From positions 313,471-337,425 of the forward strand of contig NW_019775534.1 of the NCBI RefSeq assembly GCF_001039355.2: DNA of 23,955 nucleotides, read 5' to 3'. The translations under genes were made by a program, and so were the position numbers. The notes under the pieces were generated by a model that saw only the letters and a program-made list of their open reading frames with translations, searched no databases and was not told the DNA's origin. This DNA is from Lingula anatina. Its lineage: Eukaryota; Brachiopoda; Lingulata; Lingulida; Lingulidae. This document shows, one piece after another, positions 10,545 through 20,400 of the stretch (positions are counted from its first letter, which is position 1; each line of letters opens with the position of its first letter).

Positions 10545-10741
10545 GGTTGCATTCAGAACCATTTGATCCGCAGACTAACTAGTCCGTGGATCAAATATGG
10601 CTACCTACTTAAAAGCTTGTCATTGAATCCCTTAATTGACACAATAGTTTCTCCCTGGGGATTACTTTAAGCAACAAGCATTCAAGTGGGTCAGCCATAT
10701 TTGATCCACGGACTAGTAGGTATCCTGTTGAGAATGCAGCC
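10545..10741. mobile_element. MITE, PIF/Harbinger-like, ~197 bp
   Basis: The left end GGTTGCATTCAGAAC matches the inverted right end GGCTGCATTCTCAAC. A perfect 25-bp internal inverted repeat lies at 10578-10602 and 10693-10717 (core TCCGTGGATCAAATATGGCT). The right flank is TTA and the left flank TGA, which fits a diverged 3-bp TWA target duplication typical of PIF/Harbinger. There is no coding capacity. A related fragment occurs at 15494-15536 in a SNX17 intron. Confidence 0.7.
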
Positions 10742-10742
10742 T

Positions 10743-10759
10743 TATATATATATATATAT
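10743..10759. repeat. TA dinucleotide microsatellite
   Basis: An uninterrupted alternating TA run of 17 bases that abuts and overlaps the TTA flank of the MITE ending at 10741. Confidence 0.9.
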
Positions 10760-11385
10760 GGCAGAGGCATGCTGCAAAGATAACAGTTTGAAACTCAGGG
10801 AGTCAAAATTCCAATATCATCTTGAATTTGATCAATCCTTTTCAGAAAAGGCAAAGTCTTTTTAGTATAAAATATTGTTTGTGATTTACATAACTTGTTC
10901 CCAATGCCCTTGCCATTAATTGACATCGTCTCCATTTTTTTCAAACATTTTTTTTTCTAAAATAGACCCTGTGATGCAGAGTTTCCCTAATAGTAATGAG
11001 GCAAGTATTTTTTTTTTTCTCTCTAAAAATCAATATGTGAAGATGCTAACCAGACCCCGACTATACGAATTAGTGTGGAATAAGGAATTACATATTTGAC
11101 ATTATGATACATATGATTTATACTGATAGTGCTGCAAGGAATAAACTGTTTTCTATTAGTGTGGATGACTGAGACAATTTTTTAAAATATACATGCCCTA
11201 TATACTAGTATTATGCCTCTATTATAGTAATAATCAGCACCTTGAATTTATAATTTACTTTTGATATTTAAAAAAAATTAATCCTTATGCCAATTCTATA
11301 TATATATATATATCATGTTCAATTTTAAATCTGAACAAAGAAATTTTCATAACTTTCTATTCTTGAATATTGAAGGCTCTCATGT

Positions 11386-11606
11386 ATAGACAAGGGCTAC
11401 TTTGGACCGTATATCACACTTGGTTGCTAACCTGGTTTGGACTGGAAATATCTCATATTATCAGAAAACCTGAGGTCAGCGCAGAACAGTTTAGACAGGG
11501 AGCACTTTGGACCACACATCAGCCTTAGCTACGCCATGTGCAGTTGTGAACTACAATCAAAGAAATACAGAGGTACACAAGTCGGTCTCAAGAAGTCCTT
11601 GTCTAA
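11386..11606. repeat. Inverted-repeat region, possible decayed MITE
   Basis: TAGACAAGGGCTACTTTGGACC (22 bases from 11386; core TAGACAAGG) is inverted and diverged at 11584-11606 (reverse complement starts TAGACAAGGACTTCTT). A third, direct copy of the motif (AGACAGGGAGCACTTTGG) lies near 11492. This looks like a decayed inverted-repeat element with an internal duplication. No target duplication could be fixed. Confidence 0.4.
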
Positions 11607-13178
11607 ACATACAGTTACAATGCGGAGATTTTTTTTTTTTTTTTTCAAATATATTCTTGCCAAATGAGTAAACATCATTTAGGTAATATAAAGTCATGAA
11701 ATATTTAAGGATGACCTTCAAAGATGACAACTTATACTTGACCTTGAAAGGTCATGACATTTCACAAACATTTGGGTGAAAGTTTTTTAATCATATAAGT
11801 ATGATGTGCCCGCAGCCAACTTAACATTTTCCATTCATTCAATCATTGAAAAATAAAATAAATTCTAGATGATTTTTAAAAATTTGTTGGCAAGTGTAAG
11901 TTACATACTGGTTATGAATCACAAAACTTTATTTTTATTTATAAAAGTTGTGTGAGAAACCTTCAACAAACAATGATAATAACAATATCAGTGCGTAACA
12001 TTTGGAGGGATTATTAAAAATTGCATAAATATTCAGATACTTATTCTTATAGTGGTAACATTAACTGCATCAGTTCAACCGAAACAAATTATTTCTGAAA
12101 TATTTTCTCAACTGTTGAGCTATAAAAATGAGATGTTCTACACTTCCTAAGTTTAACCCTAAGCCCACCTTGAATAGAAAATCTTCTCACACATAGTTTA
12201 TAATCATTCCTTAAGTATGACCAAACACAAATATGATATTGTATGGCACCAGTGGACATTAGACTTGAAATTTACACTCTTCATTTTTTTCCTATTTTCC
12301 AACCACCCTTAGTTTCCAACGTCACTGGAAACTCGCCCCAATTCTGAGCATGTCTCTGCCATTTCCACCCCTGCAAAAATTTCTCTTATTTAACGCTCAC
12401 TTACGGTTCTCAATTATTCTAGAAAATTTGGTGTATTTTTTTTTTTACAGTTCTAATGTTGTTCTGTAATGAATCTAACAGTTCAAGAACTGTTTTTGGA
12501 AGTCCTTCAGAATGTCCTGGAACAGACAAATTTTCGCAGGGATTATCGTGGCAAGTTTCCATTGACTCAGATTGCTATACTTCCAGAAACACTACGAAAC
12601 TACACACTGAGGATAAATGTATAAATATATAACAGAAATCTTTGGGAGTTTCAAAAACTGCTTTGATAATAATAATGATGATATGCGAAGTTAACATTAA
12701 GGCACCTGATATAATCTCCTAAGTTTGCATGTGTGAATGTATATTTGGGTTCTTGCTGGCAAGTGAAATTTTAGACAGTGTATGAATGATTATTTCAACT
12801 GGTTTCTTGAAGTAAGATTATAAACATTAGAACACTAAAGTGGGTTAAAGTCTGAAAATTTCAAAGGTGAGTGAACTTACCATGAAGTATAAATGAATAA
12901 ATGTGTGAGTGAATTTTTGCTAGCTGACAGGCAATCATCAAAATAGATATATTTTGATTTAAAACTGCACAAACAGAAAACATTCGGTTCCACACACTCT
13001 GGCAGAAGGTTTATATTCATTTTCCCCCTCCCAACTTTTGTACAAGGTTTTGTAGTCATCAAGTTCCATACACCCTGAAGATCTGGGAACTGAAAAGCAA
13101 TGCCACAGGTATGCTGACAGCAAAGGGGCATTTCCAGCAAACGCTCTAACTCAGGGTGTCACAACCAACACTTCCTGC

Positions 13179-13458
13179 CACCTGTTTCACAAGACAAATT
13201 CAGCCCAATATTTGGACTATTAGACCCATAAAGTTTAGGCCAAATATTTGGTCCATTTCAGTTTTTGATAAATCCTAAGTAGTCCACTTAAATTAAGTAA
13301 ATAGTGGACTGAAACATTAACCACGTCTTTCTTGTTATAAACAATGCATAATATTTTATTTAAATGAACTATTGCGGATTTATCCTAGATAATAGTTGAT
13401 AAATTTCGGTCTAAGGTTTAGATTAATTTTTGAGCTGAAGTTACTTTGTGAAACAGTG
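13179..13458. mobile_element. MITE-like inverted-repeat element, ~280 bp
   Basis: The left end CACCTGTTTCACAA and the inverted right end CACTGTTTCACAA match apart from one indel. Similarity continues through TTCAGC and the GTCTAA/TTAGAC motifs further in. The interior has AATATTTGG copies and no coding capacity. Related half-copies lie at 3727-3925. The element overlaps the likely SNX17 3' end, including a candidate AATAAA (minus) at 13355-13360. Confidence 0.55.
13355..13360 (-). terminator. SNX17: Candidate SNX17 polyadenylation signal (AATAAA, minus strand)
   Basis: Read on the minus strand this is AATAAA followed by a TGCATTG...GTGGTT-containing stretch. It would give a 3' UTR of about 550 bases. 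An alternative AATAAA lies at 13468-13473. A variant ATTAAA at 13871-13876 is probably too close to the stop codon. Which one is used cannot be decided from sequence. Confidence 0.4.
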
Positions 13459-13782
13459 TCTTGCCATTTTATTATTGCACTTGGAATGGCTGGGATATAT
13501 AACTATCTTAAAATTTGATCACTAAGCCATGCATCTTAATATATCGATGGTTATAATATAACATAATGGTGTAATTATTGCTTTTGATCAGATATTATGC
13601 ATCTGACTTCTGATTATATTATGGTCCCTTAAATTACTGGATTTCAGTCAACTTTTCAACTCGTCTCATCCCTCCTAGGATTTCTATCCAATCACAACCA
13701 TGTTCACTTTCTTCATTCTTCTTCATTCCTCCTTTCAAAATCAGCCTTTTTTGTGAAGATGAGACCACCTTCTCAGTGCAAT

Positions 13783-13878
13783 TCAAAATCTTATGACATC
13801 ACTGGTTTTGCTAGACAAAATCTTATGACATCACCGGTTTTGCTGTTCTAAATGTTGTGACATCATAGATTTTAATAT
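13783..13878. repeat. Three tandem copies of a 32-bp unit in the SNX17 3' UTR
   Basis: Copies lie at 13783-13814, 13815-13846 and 13847-13878. The first two are nearly identical (both contain AAAATCTTATGACATCAC and GGTTTTGCT); the third is diverged but keeps TGACATCA. The array starts 11 bases after the SNX17 stop codon in the transcript direction. Confidence 0.85.
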
Positions 13879-13888
13879 CATTATTTCA

Positions 13889-13981
13889 TCAGAGGTCGTC
13901 ATCACCTATTCCACCCACAAAAGCATCGTTTTCTGGCAGATCAGGCGCCAAAGCTGATGTCCGTAATGACTGGAGTTTATC
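13889..13981 (-). CDS. SNX17: SNX17 exon 15 (residues 441-470 and stop)
   Basis: Encodes DKLQSLRTSALAPDLPENDA and ends GGIGDDDL then TGA. The vertebrate counterpart ends IGDEDL; this acidic-Leu terminus is the Retriever-binding tail. Confidence 0.95.
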   Translation of the reverse strand, partial: DKLQSLRTSALAPDLPENDAFVGGIGDDDL

Positions 13982-16900
13982 CTAAAAATTAAAGACCAAA
14001 TAATTTTAGAAACAGTTTGCAAGAACTTTTTTATGTGTAAATTTAAAAAAAATTATTTCAAAATTCCATTTAATTGAAAAGACTAGTAAGTACCTACCAA
14101 TGAATTCCGCTTTTGTCTTACCCATTATATTTATGTAAATAAAATATAAAATAATATCAGAGAGTCTTTAATGAATCCTTTCAAATATATTTTTCATTCA
14201 AATTTGGAAATTCCACCAACTTACAATTGAATGCCAGATGACTTCATTATTGAACAACTATTTCCTTTTCCTCCAACTAAGTAATGTTATTAACTTACTG
14301 AAATTTTCTTCACAGATTCCTTTGCTTTCTGTGCAGTACTCGTGGTGTGTTCCTCATTCTATAACAAAAAAATAGACAATCATTGTCACATTAGTATTCA
14401 CAAATGCAATATATTTCAATGTCAGGTCAAACTGAGTAGTAACCAAATAATCTGTTCATGTGAAATTTCAACTTTAATTTATAGCCTATAGCTTCACATT
14501 TCTTCTAAAAAATGTGCTTCTTTGTATAGGTCATTAAAAATTCATCAATCTCATACCAAAGTCAAATACATTGCACATTTTAAACCAACTAGCTACTTTC
14601 TAAGAAGATGCTTACAAAATTTGAATATCAAGTAACTATTTGTCATCAAGAAATCCAAACAAGTTTCGAATAGGTTCAAATTCTTATTTCATCGTTTAAT
14701 ATTAGGATCACAGTACAAGACAATTCTAATTAAGTATCGAAATACTTACATCAGCCTCATTGTATGTGACGTTGCTTGTACCGTCTCTTTTCAGGTATGC
14801 ACGTGGCGCCCTCTTTACTCGATCTTGTGGCTATAAACGTATGTATACATTTTTTTTAGTTATTAATTATTAAATTATTAGAATAACAATACAAAGTGAA
14901 TTAATTTCACATGAAGTGATAAAATATGCCTTATGTCCAGTGTTATGAATAAATATGACATCAACATACTTATAAAGATGAACACTAGTTTTTCATGTAT
15001 CACTATCAAAACAACATTAAGGGAAAACAATTGAAACATTGTAAAATGAAACTCAAGCAAGATCACCATTTTTTGGGGGGAGGGGGGGGATTAAACAAGA
15101 AATTACTGTATCAGTAATTGTCTTTTTCCATCTATGAACATTTTTATCTTCTTTCATAAATGACTTCTCCATATTTTTCATATTTGCGTTTGTCCCAAGT
15201 TCGACAAGAAAAAGTTTATCAATCCCTTCAATAACTCAGTTTATAAATCTCTTCAAATATCCCAAATTCCTACAGTCACAGAATGGCCCCTTCTTCTCTT
15301 AAAATTTAAATAATTTCTTGATTAAAAGATCAGCTTCTTACCCTCTTCATCTTTTTGCCCTGTTTCTTCATAATTAGCTCATCCACCATTCCTTGAAGAC
15401 ACATGCTTATCAGGATTGCCTGTAAAATTATAACTGAACAAGATTAACAAATAAATCAAATGAAAGTCAGTCCAAAGTTCATAAAAAATCTATATTTGAT
15501 CTGCGGATCTGTTAGTCTGCTGTTCTGAATGTGCTCTTAGACCCCATTCCCAGAGATTAGATCAATCCAAACTAGATCGACCTAACTCCCTGGGGGTTCA
15601 TGCTAAATAGCTGTCAGCTGAGCAGGCACGAAAGTTAATTACCCTCTTACAGCTTGTAGTAGGCAGGACGGACATTTAAGCCGGATTATCTGACAGTAAT
15701 CTAGTGAGACCCCCCACGGGGATAGATCGATCTAAAATCTATGGGAATGCAGTCTTAGTCTCACCTCATCTGTGAACAGGGTGATCCACTTCAGGCTATC
15801 TTTGGCCATCAGATATTCAAAAGCTATCTCCAGTGTGGGCTTTGGGTCGGTTGGGTTTTCATTTTCCTCCTCAGGAAGCTAAAAGATAATAATGGGATTT
15901 TTCTATGTGCCTATACAGTTTGAAGTAGTTCAAAGTAAGATGTTGTTGAAAAATTGTCTGAATTAAGGTTCTGTTTTGTCAGTATTGGATGTTAACGCTG
16001 AATACCAATAAAATTAGAGAGTGAATAGTGAAGAACTAGTTACTGTCCAATATTTCTGCTTTGGGCCAGTTGATTCCTACTCACACCATCTTTGGAGGTT
16101 AATTTTTTTTTTTTTTTTGCAGAATCTGTAATGAGTAGGTCTATTTTGTCATGTTATTTACAAAGTGATTTCGCCAATGAATATTAACCATCAAAAACCA
16201 TGGGTGCAATGAAATACATCATGGCAGTGTATACGTAGTATATGGAAATAGTTACCGTTGTTGTAATTCTCCAACACCGCATACGGGTGATCTTGAAACT
16301 TCCTTCCTTTAGCTGATCCTAAAAATTAGCACAGAATACAATATTATGTTCTGGAATGCAAGATCTGATAAAAGTCAATATTGATAGTTGACATTGTCTC
16401 ATAATGGCTGATTTTTTTTCCAATCAGACTAAAGGACACATATTATCAATGAGATAACAACAATGTCAAATGTGAAGATGTTGCAACTTTTGATGTTACT
16501 CTGACCTTCAGGTATAATTACATTACATAAATAAATCATTAACTACATTTTTTGCAGTATGTTGATTTGCAGACCTCAGCCAAAATCAATAATTGATAAT
16601 AAACTTATCACATTAACCTACAACAAATCAAGATTGTTGACAGTGATACCAACCTCTGAAACCTGAATCCTAAAATTAAGTTCCCTGTTGCCAGCGGCAA
16701 CTACAACAGCACAGCCATCTTGGGGATAGTCTGTCTGGCATTTTTTAAAGTGGAGGAAGCCATAGTATTTGAGTGTCCTTGCAAGTCTGAGATACTGTAA
16801 AGAAATAAAAAGATCTGGAGTAAAATGTGTTTTATTTATTATGTGTTTCAATACAGACTTAAAATACAGAGCATGAAAGTTCATGGGTAAGACATTTATT

Positions 16901-17349
16901 TTATCCTTTTCCACACAAAATTCATATACAGAGCCTTACTTGAATTTTTTTTACTTGAGTAAAACAGGGCTATTTTATGCATTTTCCATGCGTTTCATAG
17001 CTAATTTTCAGTGATTCAGAAGGAGAAATAGTATTTATGGTTAAAATTAATAAATGAATTGAAGATCAAGCATCATTTTTTTTATCTTTAACCTCTATTA
17101 ATCCATTTCCTGACAAAATTTAAACACAAAATTATTTATCTCCTTTGTAACTTTTAAAACTTACTTCTTTTTTAGACCCCTTCTGGTGAAGATTTGTCAA
17201 CTGTTTCATCTGTTCTTTAGTTGCGTGGATCCAGCCTCTCTCTAGGTCACTCTGTGCCTGGACATAGAGCAAGTTCATGGCTATTCTGTCTTCTAATAAG
17301 TCGTCATCAAATGATGAATCCCAGTAACTAAAAAAAATAAATGAATTTA

Positions 17350-17416
<67 letters not shown>

Positions 17417-20400
17417 AGGAATGGATGGATGGAAAGAAAAACAGAAAGGTGGCAAAACAAAGACAAATTACTAATCTTTTCTTTCCCTTCAAGAAACATG
17501 TTTTATCATTTTCATCTTTAAAATCTTATCATACTAATAGTGAAGCCATTTCTGCAACTCTGATTTTAAACATTACATTGAATTTAATAATTATACAATT
17601 ATTCAAACAGTATGAGTCAACTGTCCGCTATTCAGAATGGGGCCATAGGCACAAGAATATCAAATGCTGATTTTACTAATTTGCATATAATTACTTTAAG
17701 TGAGTACTTGTATTATTATCTTATCTCCAACAAAGGTCCATGACAAGATCAAGTTCATTACAAATTGATAAATATAAATAACTCTGATATAATGCAAGTT
17801 CCAGTAGCAGAGTTATTCATATCTATCATTCTTGTTTTACTGGATGACTAACAACATTCACTTATTATTACAAATTCTTACCTTTTACGAAGCACAATTT
17901 TATGGACGCCATCTTTATTTGCAGCCTTTAGGGAAATGAAGGGGGACTCAAAGTCTTGGAGCTTTCTTATAACTGAAAAGATGGTTAAAGCAATGTTATC
18001 TATGTTGATAGATACAATATTAACTATGTTTATTCATATAGGGAAATGATAAAAAATTGAAAATATCATAATTATATCAGTAAATCAAGTTAAAAAATCT
18101 CCAATCTGAATAGATAAAGTACAGTACATATGTTATGTTACATCCTTAGATGTTTTTTTTTCTGTCTTTTTTAAAGTCTTAAAAATAAATATTTTTAGCA
18201 AATCAAATTATGAAGCAATCAGACGTAAGATAATGAGATATTTTACATTTTTCTTGACTTAATTAGAATATGGTCAGCATTTGGCTAAAAGTTGCTTAAG
18301 ACTTTAGAGTGAACACCGGCTCATTTTCAGCTATTTTAACTTTCACCTACTTGACAATTCTTTTTCTCCACCTTCCTTCTTGACTAGATAAAGACCAAAA
18401 TAAAACACAAAATCGTCTTTCAGTTCGATGTTGGAAGCCACAGTCTGAAATTAAAGACTATAGTTAAGTTCAACATTTTACAGCGAAGGTTTCCTCTTAC
18501 CGTAAGGCAATTCTATATTTTGATGCATTTAAATTTATTTATTCATTTTTTTTTTCATTCTTACATGTCATCTTCTTTATAATTTTCTGTGACCATAAAA
18601 TGAAATTACTTATAAAACAAAAATACTTAAAACAGAAATAGTAAACAAGGTGATTTCAAGTAACAAGGGTTCTATAACTTCTCAAGCACCCAACATAAAA
18701 TAACATCGTTAACATCATATGTCAATATAATCAAGGCAATGGGTAATGGCGGCAATCGCCCGAAGTTATCAGAAAAAAAATCACAATTTTGAAATGTGAA
18801 CACTGACATAGAACAAGTCTAAGCCTGATGTGAACTAAGTGCTCCACAATGTTCCCTACCTCTAAAACATCTTCTGTCTGGTCTGTAGACAAAATATTCA
18901 CTGTTATTTTGTGACCGTTCATTAGAAACACGTCCAGAGTAACACGCTCTGGTTCCTCATGCTGCGTTTCCTAATTTAAACAGACAAGGTTCATGACATC
19001 ACTGTGTATGGAGAGCAATCTCCTTCATATTTGGTGCAAATTTTTCCTTTTTAGATAAGCTGGACATTTCAATTTTAAAATTAAATTGTTTTAAAGGCAA
19101 GTGGTACTTTTGTTTTTCAAATTTTCCAACACAATCACATAACAGAATATCAGAGTTTGCAATATGAAATCTTACACAATATCAGGCAGCCTTTAGACAA
19201 TCACACCAAACACAATATCTGGCAGAGTTTGCACAATCACACCAAACACAATATCTGGAAGAGTTTGCACAATCACACCAAACACAATATCAGGCAGAGT
19301 TTGCACAATCACACCAAACACAATATCTGGAAGAGCTTGCACAATCACACCAAACACAATATCTGGCAGAGCTTGCACAATCACACCAAACACAATATCT
19401 GGCAGAGCTTGCACAATCACACCAAACACAATATCTGGCAGAGTTTGCACAATCACACCAAACACAATTCACTTGGATGATTATCCCTTAAAACACACAC
19501 CCTTACCTGTTGGGCACTGAGGAAGAATCCATTAAAAACATCACTGTTTGCAATCTGTGGATTTTGGCTGACTGAAAAACACATACTCTCTATTTGTCAC
19601 ATATGGTAAACAAATGAATAATAAATAAATAAATAAACAAAAAATAAATATGTTTATAAAAATATGTTTGTTTTTTTTTGTCCATTCAAAAATGTAAGAA
19701 ATTAAGGATAAGTCTGGGTTAGCAACAACACAGTAATACCTCAGTTTCTACATAAAAAACATATAATACATGTAAAAGTTAGATTTACAATTTTGAATTT
19801 CAAGCCTTCTTTGCATACACACGCAAACATGTTTCTACACATGTACTTCAGGGTACTTACTTATTTGTATTTATTTCTCTAGCTGTACCCTGCATTCCAA
19901 AAGTAAATATGAACTTCGAGGCACTTACTTATTTGTATTTATTTCTCTAAACATACCCTACATTCAAAAAGTAAACATGAACTTCTAGGTACTTACTTAT
20001 TTGTATGTATTTCTCTAACTGCGCTCTGCGTTCTTCAAGTTCCGCAGGCCCTAATTGTAGAAGTTTAAATTTCTTTGGTGGGAACTGTGGGAGTGAATTG
20101 GCACCAAACTCTTTTTTCATCTGAAATTGTTAAATATAACATCAATAAGATAATATTCTTCATCAAATACTTGCATACTAATGAAATTAATACTTATTTG
20201 GTCTTGATAAAGGGGAATACACACAGTTTAAACTAAAGTTTTGAAGAATTTTTCCAAACTAAAATATTTAGTCAAAACTAGACCCCTACTTTTACATATC
20301 ATATACACACATTTTATAAATAAAATATTGAGCAACATCATTTCATACTTTATTTTTCTTTTGTGCACATCTCATTATATTATTTAATATATTTTTGTCT

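Larger units (their letters stand above)
10121..13335. other. Intergenic region between the upstream gene and the SNX17 3' end
   Basis: The two genes converge here. No supported gene is seen. The region holds a Harbinger-like MITE (10545-10741), TA-dinucleotide runs (10743-10759 and about 11296-11313), poly-A (10524-10538), an inverted-repeat region (11386-11606) and the left half of another MITE (from 13179). The boundaries depend on the inferred poly(A) sites. Confidence 0.5.

Noticed and set aside
11739-11754. TGACCTTGAAAGGTCA as a nuclear-receptor element
   Set aside because: A good everted half-site pair, but it is isolated in intergenic sequence between two converging genes. It is not strong enough to call.
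12877-13140. Minus-strand open frame of 87 codons downstream of SNX17
   Set aside because: It resembles no known family and has no clear promoter or splice signals. It may be chance or part of an extended 3' UTR. It was kept out of the gene list.
16618-16914. Longer minus-strand open frame around SNX17 exon 9
   Set aside because: Splice sites confine the coding part to 16654-16794; the rest is intron read-through.
17132-17455. Longer minus-strand open frame extending through the AAAT microsatellite into SNX17 exon 8
   Set aside because: Only 17165-17327 is exon. The N-terminal LFIYLFIY-type repeat is translated microsatellite upstream of the acceptor.
19157-19480. Repetitive 12-residue-unit open frames on both strands, as if encoding a tandem-repeat protein
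   Set aside because: They are produced by a 36-bp minisatellite inside SNX17 intron 4. The unit is a multiple of three, so several frames stay open on both strands.
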